A DNA stretch of 64,000 nucleotides from Bradyrhizobium paxllaeri (GTDB lineage Bacteria; Pseudomonadota; Alphaproteobacteria; Rhizobiales; Xanthobacteraceae): assembly GCF_001693515.2 (NCBI RefSeq), contig NZ_CP042968.1, forward strand, positions 744,001 to 808,000, written 5' to 3'. Shown here piece by piece: positions 38,008 through 50,473 of this stretch (the first letter of the stretch is position 1; every line of letters begins with the position of its first letter). Under the pieces are notes generated by a model. That model had not been told where the DNA came from. It ran no database searches and saw only the letters and a program-made list of their open reading frames with translations. The position numbers and the translations under genes were made by a program.

Positions 38008-39273
38008 ACGGCTGTCCGGTTTAGTTTTAGCATAGACTTAGGCTCATCTGCCGCTGATCTTGGACGATTGGCGATGGTTCGAGCAGCTTGTCGATCGATC
38101 GGCGGTGCATGAGGTTGGCCCGAACCAGCCTGCTGAAGACGGTTGGGCTTGGAACGGCTTTCTGTGCAGCCTGGGCCAGGCGCAGCAGCAGGAAGGCGAT
38201 GAGCGCGACCGCAATCTGGATGCGTATGGCATTCTCGGATGTGCCGACGAAGCGAGTGATCTTGAGGGTCTGCTTGATCCAGCGGAAGAACAACTCGATG
38301 GCCCAGCGTCGACGATAGAGATCAGCGATCTCTTGTGCGCTGGCATCGAGATCATTCGACAAGATACGCAGCATCTTTCCGGTATCGGTCATGATGCGGA
38401 CCTCGCGTACCGCATCCTGCATTGGATTGCAGCGGCTCTTGGCCTGGCGTGCGGGAAGGAAGCCGATGCGGTCGGAGAGGATGTTGCCGTCCGGGATGAC
38501 GGGCAGTTCCTCCACCACGTCGAGCGGCGTGTTGGATTTGAAGCGGCTGACGATCCGGCAGCCGGCGGCATCGAGCGCGGCCCACCAGGCATAGTCGTAA
38601 TAACCGAGATCGAAGACATAAGTGGCGCCCGGCTCGATCGGCATTTGCTGGGCCATGGTGATGTCGTTGACGTTGGCCGGAGTGACCGCGGCATAGATTG
38701 GGCGATCGGCGTCGGCGTCGTAAATTACGTGCACTTTGGCACCGCAGACCCCCGCCGAGAACCGCGCCCAGCCGGCGCTGTGTTCGTTCAAGCGCACGCT
38801 CGTGGCATCGATCAGGTAGGTCGTCTCGGCAAGCTTGCGACGCAGCCCGCGATGCGCCTGCTTCATCATTATCGCCAACAGTTCGGTGAACACGGCGGCA
38901 GGCCGCTGTGCGTTCGCATCCGAGAAGGTCGATCGTTGAACCGGTGCCGCGCCCACATGGTAGAGCCGCACAGCATGGCTCGAAAGTCCTGCCACGATCT
39001 CGCGCAAGCTCGCCGCCCCCGAAAGCTGACCATAAAGCAGCGCCACCAACTGGCTCTTGGTCGACAACCGGCGCACCCGCGCATCGGCTCCATGCTCCTC
39101 CACAAGCCTGTCGAACCGATGCCATGGAACGTGCTTTAGAAGTCCGTGGAATACGCTATTCTGATGCAGCATGGCTTGATCCTTCTCCGTGTCCCAAAAC
39201 GTCGCCAAACGCTTGGAGCACAGAAGAATCAACGCCATGCGCCTTGTCTACAAAAATTAAACCGGACAGCCGT
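38008..39273 (-). mobile_element. IS4-family insertion sequence, 1266 bases
   Basis: Flanked by an exact 11-base direct repeat. The terminal inverted repeats begin ACGGCTGTCCGGTTTA in both ends (16 identical bases, 21 of the first 22). It holds a single transposase gene and looks complete and probably recent, as the duplication is perfect. Confidence 0.92.
38027..39172 (-). CDS. IS4-family transposase
   Basis: DDE transposase of 381 aa. The N-terminal domain (MLHQNSVFHGLLKHVPWHRFDRLV...TKSQLVALLYGQLSGAASLREI) is the DUF4372 type found with many IS4 members. The catalytic triad is visible: Asp in YLIDATSVRL (near 120), Asp in YVFDLGYYDYAWW (near 188) and Glu in the YREK-type YRRRWAIELFFRWIKQ (near 290-305). 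The ATG at 39172 follows GAGAAGG; a longer in-frame start at 39238 is possible. The frame is intact. Confidence 0.9.
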   Translation of the reverse strand: MLHQNSVFHGLLKHVPWHRFDRLVEEHGADARVRRLSTKSQLVALLYGQLSGAASLREIVAGLSSHAVRLYHVGAAPVQRSTFSDANAQRPAAVFTELLAIMMKQAHRGLRRKLAETTYLIDATSVRLNEHSAGWARFSAGVCGAKVHVIYDADADRPIYAAVTPANVNDITMAQQMPIEPGATYVFDLGYYDYAWWAALDAAGCRIVSRFKSNTPLDVVEELPVIPDGNILSDRIGFLPARQAKSRCNPMQDAVREVRIMTDTGKMLRILSNDLDASAQEIADLYRRRWAIELFFRWIKQTLKITRFVGTSENAIRIQIAVALIAFLLLRLAQAAQKAVPSPTVFSRLVRANLMHRRSIDKLLEPSPIVQDQRQMSLSLC

Positions 39274-39352
39274 GGACGTGATCCGGGCATCCATCACCTT
39301 CGCGAGAGTCTTGTGAAGATGGATCATCGGGTCAAGCCCGGTGATGATGATC
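39274..39352. repeat. Right copy of the target duplication and right part of the split repeat
   Basis: GGACGTGATCC (39274-39284) then GGGCATCC ... GGATCATCGGGTCAAGCCCGGTGATGAT. Removing 38008-39284 restores a normal unit like 36357-36442. Confidence 0.8.
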
Positions 39353-39378
39353 GGGCTGTGGCGGCGATGACGTGCTTC

Positions 39379-39534
39379 ACCCTCCCCTGGAGGGGGAGGG
39401 TAGGCTCGCATGGAGCGAAGCGCAATGCGAGACGGGGCGGGGTGACAGTCTTTCAACTCGGGCACTGTTCGAGCGGAGGGACCGTCACCCCGCCCCGCCG
39501 CTCATTGCATGAGCGTCGACCCTCCCCCTCCAGG
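39379..39534. repeat. Left part of a CCCTCCCC-type palindromic repeat split by the IS481-family element
   Basis: Starts CACCCTCCCCTGGAGGGGGA and ends GACCCTCCCCCTCCAGG at the element edge. It resumes at 40806 with CAGGGGAGGGTG. The intact form is at 33372-33526. Confidence 0.82.
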
Positions 39535-39535
39535 T

Positions 39536-40805
39536 TGTTCAGACCGGAGACAAGGTGGACGGGTGTTCGGAGACATCGTGGACACTTTCGGGCTCGCGGT
39601 CGAGGGGCCGGATGTCGATGGTTGCAATCATCTGGGTTCTGAAGACAACGTCGAAGACGCCATCGTGTGTAGTGGGTCGGAACGCCACAGCCCTTCCGCG
39701 GAAGGCTTTGGGAACTTTGACGGCGCGGCCGAGGAGGCTGACGTGACCGCCTTGCTGAACACGGCGCACGACGTCGTCCGAGGCATATTCGAAGGGCGCG
39801 ACGATCTCGACATAGTCGCGCGGGCTCGGCTGATAGCGGCTGGCCGGGACAGCAAGCTCGAGCGCCTCGTGCGGCCGTTGTGTGTTGTAGACGTTGCGCC
39901 AGCGATCGAGGGCGCGCTCGGCCGCGGCGAGATCGGCGAACGGCGGACCGGACAGCACCTCGGCCTTGAGGCTGCGATGGAAGCGTTCGTCCTTGCCCAT
40001 GGTCTGTGGATGATAGGGCCGCGAATGGCTGATCTTGACGCCATGCTCGATCAGCCAGACCCCGAGCGGAGTGAACGGGTTGCCCGGTCCGTCGCCCCAG
40101 GGCGAACCGTTGTCGGTGATCAGCCGCTCCGGCAGGCCGTAGCGGCGGAAGGCGATGATGAGCTGCTGGCGGACCGTCTCGGTCCGCTCGTTGGCGCAGG
40201 CCGCAAGCAGCACGGAGAAGCGGGAATGATCGTCGAGCACGGTCAGCGGATGAAGCCGGCCGGCATGCAGGGCCACGTGGCCCTTGAAGTCCATCTGCCA
40301 CAACTCGTTCGGCCGCGACCGCTCGAACCGGGTGAAGGCGGACTGACCGCCGCCATGTGCGCCCAGTTCGACCCCGTGCCGCTTCAAGATCGCCGTCACG
40401 GTCGAGGGCGCCGGAATGGCTTCCCGTCCCAGATCCTTCAGCCGCCTGGCGATCTTGCGACCGCCCCAGGCCGGATGCTCCGCGCGGACCGAAAGGACAG
40501 CTTTCTCCGTCGCTGCGGCGCTGCGCGACGGCGAATTCTGCGGCCGACGTGACAGCTCGTGAAGCCCCGCCGTTCCTTGCAGCCGCCAACGTTCCAGCCA
40601 TTTGTAGCCAGTCGTCGGGCTCACGCCGAAGCGCCGGCACAGCTGCCGAACATTGGCTCCCTCCACCGAGGCCAACATCACAAATTCCAATCTCGTGTCC
40701 ATCCGGCACACCTCGCGGAACGGCATCCGACAGCCTCCTTGATTCGCTGTCGAAAGTGTCCACGATGTCTCCGAACACCCGTCCACCTTGTCTCCGGTCT
40801 GAACA
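39536..40805 (-). mobile_element. IS481-family insertion sequence, about 1270 bases
   Basis: Both ends begin TGTTCAGACCGGAGACAAGG and remain identical for about 55 bases, an unusually long perfect inverted repeat. The flanks carry CAGG on each side (39531-39534 and 40806-40809), a four-base target duplication, perhaps five with one changed base. It holds one intact transposase gene. Confidence 0.9.
39539..40726 (-). CDS. IS481-family transposase
   Basis: Transposase of 395 aa. An N-terminal helix-turn-helix (LCRRFGVSPTTGYKWLERWR, near 27-46) precedes an rve-type DDE core: Asp in LWQMDFKGHVAL, Asp in LITDNGSPWG and Glu in FHRSLKAEV. RNVYNTQRPHEALELAVPASRYQPS is the usual IS481 ending block. 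The start at 40726 has AAGGAGG seven bases upstream, so the longer in-frame start at 40786 inside the terminal repeat is rejected. The stop codon lies within the left terminal inverted repeat. Confidence 0.92.
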   Translation of the reverse strand: MPFREVCRMDTRLEFVMLASVEGANVRQLCRRFGVSPTTGYKWLERWRLQGTAGLHELSRRPQNSPSRSAAATEKAVLSVRAEHPAWGGRKIARRLKDLGREAIPAPSTVTAILKRHGVELGAHGGGQSAFTRFERSRPNELWQMDFKGHVALHAGRLHPLTVLDDHSRFSVLLAACANERTETVRQQLIIAFRRYGLPERLITDNGSPWGDGPGNPFTPLGVWLIEHGVKISHSRPYHPQTMGKDERFHRSLKAEVLSGPPFADLAAAERALDRWRNVYNTQRPHEALELAVPASRYQPSPRDYVEIVAPFEYASDDVVRRVQQGGHVSLLGRAVKVPKAFRGRAVAFRPTTHDGVFDVVFRTQMIATIDIRPLDREPESVHDVSEHPSTLSPV

Positions 40806-40822
40806 CAGGGGAGGGTGAAGTG

Positions 40823-44674
<3,852 letters not shown>

Positions 44675-44678
44675 CGGA

Positions 44679-45602
44679 TCAGGCGGCTTTCTGTGCGCCA
44701 TTGGGGCGAATGCCCAGCAGATGGCTGATCGCGAACACGAGGTCCGCGCGGTTCATGGTGTAGAAGTGAAAGGTGTCGACGCCGTGCTTGGCGAGTTTGT
44801 GCACCTGGCCGGCCGCAACGGTGGCGGCAACCAGCTTGCGCGTGTCGGCGTCGTCGTCGAGGCCTTCGAACTTGTCGGCGAGCCAGTTCGGCACCGTGGT
44901 GCCGGCGCGGGTCACGAAGCTGCGCGCCTGCTTGAAATTGTGCATCGGCATGATGCCGGGGACGACAGGAATATCGATGCCGCGGGCGCGCACGCGATCG
45001 AGGTAGCGGAAGTAGAGGTCGTTATCGAAGAACACCTGCGTGATCGCGCGCGCCGCGCCGGCGTCGACCTTGGCCTTCAGCGTGTCGATATCGGCATCGA
45101 TGGTCGGGCTCTCCGGATGCTTCTCCGGATAGGCCGAGACCGAAATCTCGATATCAGGATAGCGCTTCTTGATGCCTTCGATCAGGTCGGGCGAACTCTG
45201 ATAGCCGTCGGGATGAGCGTGATAGGCGGTGCCGATGCCGGTGGTGGGATCGCCGCGCAGTGCCACGATGTGGCGGACGCCGATCTCGTGATAGCGCGCC
45301 ACCACGTCGTCGATCTCGCCCTTCGGCGCGCCGACGCAGGTCAGATGCGCCGCCGGGACCAGGCTGGTCTCTTTCAGGATGCGCGCGATGGTCGAATGGG
45401 TGCGCTCGCGGGTAGAGCCGCCGGCACCATAGGTCACGGAGACGAAATTTGGCGTCAGCGGCGCCAGCCGGTTGATGGTCTCCCATAGGCTGCGCTCCAT
45501 CTCTTCGGTCTTGGGCGGAAAGAACTCGAAGGAAATCCGGGGCGAATGCAGCACGCGATGGCCGTCGAATGCGGGGGGCGTAACGTCGGTCATGGCACTC
45601 AC
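44679..45602 (-). CDS. metF: Methylenetetrahydrofolate reductase (NAD(P)H)
   Basis: FAD-dependent MTHFR of 307 aa, supplying 5-methyltetrahydrofolate to the MetH encoded just downstream. [19 protein letters not shown] (near 26-44) carries the catalytic Glu, [19 protein letters not shown] is the FAD region, and [11 protein letters not shown] and [21 protein letters not shown] are conserved. Length is normal. The first gene of the metF-metH operon; its 375-base upstream region is listed separately. Confidence 0.95.
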   Translation of the reverse strand: MSAMTDVTPPAFDGHRVLHSPRISFEFFPPKTEEMERSLWETINRLAPLTPNFVSVTYGAGGSTRERTHSTIARILKETSLVPAAHLTCVGAPKGEIDDVVARYHEIGVRHIVALRGDPTTGIGTAYHAHPDGYQSSPDLIEGIKKRYPDIEISVSAYPEKHPESPTIDADIDTLKAKVDAGAARAITQVFFDNDLYFRYLDRVRARGIDIPVVPGIMPMHNFKQARSFVTRAGTTVPNWLADKFEGLDDDADTRKLVAATVAAGQVHKLAKHGVDTFHFYTMNRADLVFAISHLLGIRPNGAQKAA

Positions 45603-45977
45603 AAGCTCCGGAAACGATGGGCGGACATCAGGCCTAGCGGCGATCAGCTAAAATAGGCCAAATCGGGTCGATCAAACAGCCCATCGACCATGGGAAATAG
45701 CCCACTTTATACTAAATAATTGACATGAAGGCGGGGATGGAAGGGATTGTGGGCTAAAGCCATTTGTGTGTTTTATTTAACTATAACAGCGAGATGATCT
45801 TGGTTCGGCTCGGTATTAAGGGTGACATTATGCGTTGGGCAACATGAAGAACTACGATTTTGTTGCATTTTGTCCCACACTTTGGCGGTTACCCAACACG
45901 CCTTTCCCCACAAGCGCGGGCCTGATCTGCGCCGACCGGGCCTTTGTCGCCTTCGATTGCCGCACTAGTTTAGCGCC
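45603..45977. other. 375-base divergent intergenic region upstream of metF
   Basis: AT-richer than its surroundings. Near metF (minus strand) GGTCGAT (45666-45672) pairs with ATCGACC (45683-45689) in a seven-base stem; GTATAAAG-like sequence lies further out near 45705-45712. I found no convincing SAM-II or other known riboswitch pattern and no gene. It should hold the promoters of metF and of the luciferase-like monooxygenase gene. Confidence 0.45.
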
Positions 45978-46997
45978 ATGATCCCGCTTTCCGTTCTCGA
46001 CCTCTCCGTCGTCACCACTGGCACCCGCCCGGCCCATGCGCTGCAGAACAGCATCGATCTGGCGCGCCATGTCGATGGTCTCGGCTATATCAGGTACTGG
46101 CTCGCCGAGCATCACAACCTGGCTTCGGTTGCGAGCCCCGCGCCTGACCTGATGATCGGTCAGATCGCGGCGGTGACGAAGAACATCCGTGTCGGCTCCG
46201 GCGGCGTGATGCTGCCCAACCATGCGCCGCTGGTCGTGGCTGAGCGCTTCAAGATGCTGGAGGCGCTGTTTCCCGGCCGCATCGATCTCGGCCTCGGCCG
46301 CGCGCCCGGCACCGATGGCGCCACCGCGCATGCGCTGCGCAGCCGGCTCGATCGCCGCGAGGGCGACGATTTTCTCGAGCGGCTGAGCGAACTGGTGTTG
46401 TGGGAAACCCGCGGTTTCCCCGCCGGTCATCCCTACAACAATGTGGTGGCGATGCCGGACGACACGCCGCTGCCGCCGATCTGGCTGCTCGGCTCGTCCG
46501 ACTACAGTTCGGAATTGGCAGCACAGGTCGGCATGGGCTTCGCGTTCGCGCATCATTTCGCGTCCTACGACGCGATCGCAGCGATGACCAACTACCGCAG
46601 CCATTTCAAGCCGTCCGGCTGGCGGGAGGGGCCGCACGGCATCCTCGCCGTCGCCGCGGTCGCCGCCGAAACCGATGCGGAAGCCGAACAGCTCGCGACC
46701 TCGATGGACCTCAACCGCCTGCGGCGCGACCGCGGGCAGTACCTGCCGCTGCCGAGCGTCGAGGAAGCGCTGGCCTATAACTACACCGACTCCGAGCGCG
46801 CTTCGATCGCTCGCAACCGTTCACGCTTCTTCGTCGGCAGCCCGGCGACCATCATGGCAAAGTTGCAGCCGATGATCACGGCGAGCCAGCCCGATGAATT
46901 GATGATCATCACCGCCGTCTACGACCACGACGCGCGGAAGAAGTCGTACAGTCTGCTGGCGGACGCGTTCGGGCTGAACAAGAAAGTGGCTGCGTAA
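45978..46997 (+). CDS. Luciferase-like flavin-dependent monooxygenase (LLM class, YhbW-type)
   Basis: Protein of 339 aa with a bacterial luciferase TIM-barrel pattern: PLSVLDLSVVTTG, YIRYWLAEHHNLASVASPAPDLMIG, IRVGSGGVMLPNHAPLVVAERFKMLEALFPGRIDLGLGRAPGTD and IWLLGSSDYSSELAAQVGMGFAFAHHF. These are the hallmarks of the YhbW/MsnO8 subgroup of reduced-flavin users. It stands alone on the plus strand. The substrate is unknown. Confidence 0.85.
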   Translation: MIPLSVLDLSVVTTGTRPAHALQNSIDLARHVDGLGYIRYWLAEHHNLASVASPAPDLMIGQIAAVTKNIRVGSGGVMLPNHAPLVVAERFKMLEALFPGRIDLGLGRAPGTDGATAHALRSRLDRREGDDFLERLSELVLWETRGFPAGHPYNNVVAMPDDTPLPPIWLLGSSDYSSELAAQVGMGFAFAHHFASYDAIAAMTNYRSHFKPSGWREGPHGILAVAAVAAETDAEAEQLATSMDLNRLRRDRGQYLPLPSVEEALAYNYTDSERASIARNRSRFFVGSPATIMAKLQPMITASQPDELMIITAVYDHDARKKSYSLLADAFGLNKKVAA

Positions 46998-47207
46998 AGC
47001 CAATTACTCCTCTTCGAATTCGTCATCCCGCTTGTCTTGTTTGAGATGATTTTTCGGAAAACCGCTGCGCGCTTTTCCAGATCGTCCTCCAGATCGTGAT
47101 GACTTCTCCATCTCATTTTTGAGCGTACCCGGTGCTGGCTTCGGATCTGAGGAGCAACCAAACGTTGTCAGAAGGGTTGTTGAGGTCTCCAACCAAGGAG
47201 ACGAGCC

Positions 47208-47567
47208 ATGGAACTCAAATCTGCTATTGTTGGGTTGGCCGCTCTCGCCGGCGTTGTGCTCACCGCCACTTCGGCTTCCGCGGCGATGCCGAACGGCCTT
47301 CCGCAGGCCGACCAGATTTCACGTCAAGCCAACGATGTCGAGCAGGTCCGCTGGGTCTGCAACGCTTGGGGGCGCTGCTGGTGGCGTCCGGGTCCAAGAT
47401 GGGGCGTCTATGGCGCCTGGGGCCCGCGTCGCGTGTGGCGTCCGGGATGGCACGGCGCCTATGCGTGGGGTGCCCCGCCAGTTTGGGGGCCGCGCCCGGT
47501 TTGGGGGCCGCGCCCATGGGGCCCGCGCCCAGGATGGGGCCCGGGATGGGGCTGGAACCGGTGGTGA
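47208..47567 (+). CDS. Small Trp/Pro/Gly-rich secreted protein
   Basis: Protein of 119 aa with a Sec signal peptide (MELKSAIVGLAALAGVVLTATSASAA, cleavage near residue 26). The mature part contains VRWVCNAWGRCWW (two Cys) and then tandem WGPRP-type repeats with about 17 Trp and many Pro, Gly and Arg, ending GWGWNRW. No catalytic motif is visible. A strong AAGGAG ribosome site precedes the ATG. Rhizobial genomes carry many such small exported low-complexity proteins, of uncertain role. Confidence 0.75.
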   Translation: MELKSAIVGLAALAGVVLTATSASAAMPNGLPQADQISRQANDVEQVRWVCNAWGRCWWRPGPRWGVYGAWGPRRVWRPGWHGAYAWGAPPVWGPRPVWGPRPWGPRPGWGPGWGWNRW

Positions 47568-47640
47568 TTGGAGAGGCGGCGCACGCCGGCCGATAACGGC
47601 CGCGAGTACCACTTCACAATAGCCATATCGGCCACGCCGC

Positions 47641-47742
47641 TAGAGCATGATCCGGAAAAGTGTGTAGCGGTTTTCCGAAAAGATCATGCTCAAACAAAAC
47701 GATAAAGCGGGATGACGATTCGAAGAAACGTCATCCCGCTTT
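47641..47742. repeat. Palindromic repeats at a convergent junction: GAGCATGATC...GATCATGCTC plus AAAGCGGGATGACG hairpin
   Basis: GAGCATGATC (47643-47652) pairs with GATCATGCTC (47682-47691), with inner CGGAAAA/TTTTCCG. A second hairpin at 47704-47742 follows. The GAGCATGATCCGG module is a common rhizobial intergenic repeat. Confidence 0.78.
47704..47742 (-). terminator. Likely terminator after pheA
   Basis: A perfect 14-base stem (47704-47717 with 47729-47742), loop of 11, followed on the minus strand by ATCGTTTTGTTTG. It lies 60 bases past the pheA stop. Confidence 0.6.
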
Positions 47743-47801
47743 AATGACCGCAAACCCGCCGTTCGCCGGTAAGGGTTCGGCGAGCAGAAGTGTGCGCGTC
47801 C

Positions 47802-48662
47802 TCAATCCTGTTTTTCGCTGAACGTCGCGCGGAACGGATGGGCCGGATAGACGCCGACGATGCGGAATTCGCGCGAGAAGAATTTCAGCTCCTCCAGCGC
47901 AAAGGCGAGGCCCCTGTCGTCGGGGTGGCCATCGACGTCGGCATAAAACTGCGTGGCAAAGAAATTGCCGTCGACCATGTAGCTTTCCAGCTTCGTCATG
48001 TTGACGCCGTTGGTGGCGAAGCCGCCGAGCGCCTTGTAGAGCGCGGCGGGCAGGTTGCGCACCCGGAAGACAAAAGTGGTGACCAGCGGGCCGGAGTTTT
48101 GCCTGGCCCAATCCGCCTCGCGCGCCAGCACCACGAAGCGGGTGGTGTTGTGGGCTTCGTCCTCGACATCCTCGGCCAGGATATCGAGGCCGTAGATCTG
48201 CGCTGCCAGGCGGGAGGCGATTGCGGCAACGCTCTTGTCCTTGCGTTCGGAGACGTCGCGGGCGCTGCCGGCGGTGTCGGCCGCCACGATCGGCTTGATG
48301 CCGAGCTTGCGGATGATGCGCCGGCACTGGCCGAGCGCATGGACATGGCTCTCGACCGTCTTGATGTCGGAGAGCTTTGTTCCCTTCGGCGCCATCAATT
48401 GATGGCGGACCGGCAGAAACCATTCGCCGACGATGAACAGGCCGGAGGCCGGCAACAGATGGTGGATATCGGCAACGCGCCCCGCGACCGAATTCTCGAT
48501 CGGGATCATGCCGAGATCGGCCTCGCCCGAGGAGATCGCCGACAGCGCGTCCTCGAAGGTCGCGCACGGCATCGGTTCGGCGTCCGGATAGGCCTCGACG
48601 ATAGCGATATGGGAATTGGCGCCAGGCTCGCCCTGGAATGCGATTTTGAGCTTTTTGGTCAT
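47802..48662 (-). CDS. pheA: Prephenate dehydratase
   Basis: Monofunctional prephenate dehydratase of 286 aa with no chorismate mutase domain; makes phenylpyruvate for Phe synthesis. KIAFQGEPGANSHIA opens the catalytic domain, IPIENSVAGRVADIHHLL and the catalytic NTTRFVVLAR (TRF motif, near 180) follow, and a C-terminal ACT domain with KLESYMVDG (ESRP-like Phe-binding motif) indicates feedback inhibition. It lies 35 bases after kdsB on the same strand. Confidence 0.93.
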   Translation of the reverse strand: MTKKLKIAFQGEPGANSHIAIVEAYPDAEPMPCATFEDALSAISSGEADLGMIPIENSVAGRVADIHHLLPASGLFIVGEWFLPVRHQLMAPKGTKLSDIKTVESHVHALGQCRRIIRKLGIKPIVAADTAGSARDVSERKDKSVAAIASRLAAQIYGLDILAEDVEDEAHNTTRFVVLAREADWARQNSGPLVTTFVFRVRNLPAALYKALGGFATNGVNMTKLESYMVDGNFFATQFYADVDGHPDDRGLAFALEELKFFSREFRIVGVYPAHPFRATFSEKQD

Positions 48663-48697
48663 ACTGTCTTTTCCTGGCGGGCCTTTTAGGCAGCCGG

Positions 48698-49438
48698 TCA
48701 CGCCTTGGCTAGTATCTTGCGGGCGGTTTCGAGGTCGGCCGGGGTGTCGACGCCGCGAGGGACGCTGTCGACGACGGTGATGTCGATCCGCATCCCGGCT
48801 TCCAGCGCGCGGAGTTGTTCGAGTTTTTCCTGCTGCTCCAGCGGGGAGGGGGGCAGGGCGACGAACCGCTCCAGCGCGGCGCGGCGGTAGGCATAGAGGC
48901 CGATATGGTGGTAGCGGGGGCCGTCACCGTGGGGCGCGGTGGCGCGGGTGAAATAGAGCGCGCGCAGCCGGTTCGCCCCGATCGGCGAGCCGACCGCCTT
49001 CACCACGCTGGGGGCCTGGTCCTCTTCCTGGGTGTGGATCTGCGAGGCGAGGGTGGCGATATCGACAGCGGGGTCGTCGAGCGGCGGCAGCGCGGCGCGG
49101 ATGGTATCCGGCGCGATGGTCGGGAAATCGCCCTGCAAATTGACCACGATCTCGGCCTTACCTGACGGATCGAGCGTCTGCATGGCCTCGTGGATCCGGT
49201 CGGAGCCGGAAGGATGGGAGGCGCGGGTCATCACCACCTCGCCGCCGGCGGCCCTTACCGCGGCGGCGATCTCGGGGGTATCGGTCGCCACCGCGACCCG
49301 GCCGATCTGGGCTTCCTCGGCCCGCCGCAGCACGTGCACGATCATGGGCAGGCCGGCGATATCCAGGAGCGGCTTGCCCGGCAGCCGGGTCGCCGCCATC
49401 CGGGCGGGGATCAGCACCAAAATACGGGAATCGGTCAT
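48698..49438 (-). CDS. kdsB: 3-deoxy-manno-octulosonate cytidylyltransferase
   Basis: CMP-Kdo synthetase of 246 aa; activates Kdo for lipopolysaccharide inner core. [30 protein letters not shown] (near 7-36) is the nucleotide-binding start, [19 protein letters not shown] and [11 protein letters not shown] the catalytic core, and [16 protein letters not shown] and GVDTPADLE the C-terminal part. The ATG at 49438 was chosen because the ORF extends far upstream over unrelated sequence in the cycM region. Confidence 0.93.
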   Translation of the reverse strand: MTDSRILVLIPARMAATRLPGKPLLDIAGLPMIVHVLRRAEEAQIGRVAVATDTPEIAAAVRAAGGEVVMTRASHPSGSDRIHEAMQTLDPSGKAEIVVNLQGDFPTIAPDTIRAALPPLDDPAVDIATLASQIHTQEEDQAPSVVKAVGSPIGANRLRALYFTRATAPHGDGPRYHHIGLYAYRRAALERFVALPPSPLEQQEKLEQLRALEAGMRIDITVVDSVPRGVDTPADLETARKILAKA

Positions 49439-49636
49439 CGTCTGAGGGCCCGGCCGGACTAGTGGATTTGGTGGGGATGGGATGAAATTCGGCGCGTTTA
49501 TACGGGTTGCCAGAGCCCGGGCAAACCGATATCTCAACTCTGCTGAGGGTGCGGCGCAAAAGCTGATTCCTCGCGCCCATCCGCGGCCGTTTTGCCGGCC
49601 TTCAGTCGACCTTTCCGGCCTGGAGCCTGATCCGTT

Positions 49637-50188
49637 ATGGACTCCTTCGAACTCAACAAGATTCTCGGTGCCGTCCTGGCCACCTGCCTCGTTCTCCTGG
49701 TGACGAGCTTTGCCGCCCACGCGATTTTCGCGCCCGTGAAGCCGGAAAAGCCGGGCTTCGAGATTGCCGTGAAGGAAGACGCCTCTCACGGTGGCGCCAA
49801 GGAAGCCGCAGCTCCCGCCGAGCCGATCGAGAAGCTGTTGCAGACCGCCTCCGTCGAGAAGGGCGCCGCCGCCGCCAAGAAGTGCGCGGCCTGCCACACC
49901 TTCGAGAAGGGCGGTCCCAACCGCGTCGGCCCGAACCTCTTCGGCGTCGTCAACGAGCCGAAGGGCGCAGGCCACGGCGGGTTCAATTTCTCGGCTGCCA
50001 TGAAGGCCAAGGGCGGCAACTGGACCTTTGACGATCTCAACAAGTTCCTCACCAATCCCAAGGCTTTCGTTCCGGGCACGGCGATGGGCTTCGCCGGTAT
50101 CGCGAAGGACAGCGAGCGCGCCGACGTCATCGCCTACTTGAATTCGCTGTCGGAAAAACCGGCACCGCTGCCAACGGCGGCGAAGTAA
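49637..50188 (+). CDS. cycM: Membrane-anchored cytochrome c (CycM-like)
   Basis: Cytochrome c of 183 aa. An uncleaved N-terminal membrane helix spans about residues 9-31; the soluble domain has the haem site CAACH (Cys83, Cys86, His87) and the axial Met150 in FVPGTAM. In Bradyrhizobium CycM passes electrons from the bc1 complex to the aa3-type oxidase under aerobic conditions. The high-spin class I fold and the Ala/Lys/Glu-rich spacer match. It is divergent from kdsB. Confidence 0.9.
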   Translation: MDSFELNKILGAVLATCLVLLVTSFAAHAIFAPVKPEKPGFEIAVKEDASHGGAKEAAAPAEPIEKLLQTASVEKGAAAAKKCAACHTFEKGGPNRVGPNLFGVVNEPKGAGHGGFNFSAAMKAKGGNWTFDDLNKFLTNPKAFVPGTAMGFAGIAKDSERADVIAYLNSLSEKPAPLPTAAK

Positions 50189-50222
50189 AATCTTTTGACC
50201 GTCCGGCACGGACTTTGGCACG

Positions 50223-50247
50223 ACGGCCAGGCATCGCCTGGCCGTTT
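50223..50247 (+). terminator. Probable terminator after cycM
   Basis: ACGGCCAGGC (50223-50232) pairs fully with GCCTGGCCGT (50236-50245), loop ATC, followed by a short T run (TTTCGC). Placed 35 bases past the stop. Confidence 0.55.
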
Positions 50248-50473
50248 CGCTATGCGGGATCACATCTTTACTAGCGGAGTTGTTACCGGGACTATTCGCC
50301 GCAGCGGCGGTGTTCCCAAGCTGCTATCATGAGGAAAAAGCAACGTAATTCGTCGAACCCTTGCCTTATATTGGGTCCTCACTAGCTCGGCCTTGTGCTT
50401 GCGGGTTTCGCGTCTGGGGCCGCCGCGGACCTCGACAGCACGGATACTGGTATCAGCAACAGGAATTCTGCAT

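Noticed and set aside
45603..45977. SAM-II or cobalamin riboswitch before metF
   Set aside because: I could not find the conserved core sequences or pseudoknot of either class by eye.
49439..50263. N-terminal extension of kdsB (275 extra codons)
   Set aside because: The extension overlaps cycM in antisense and precedes the universally conserved KdsB start, so it is not coding.
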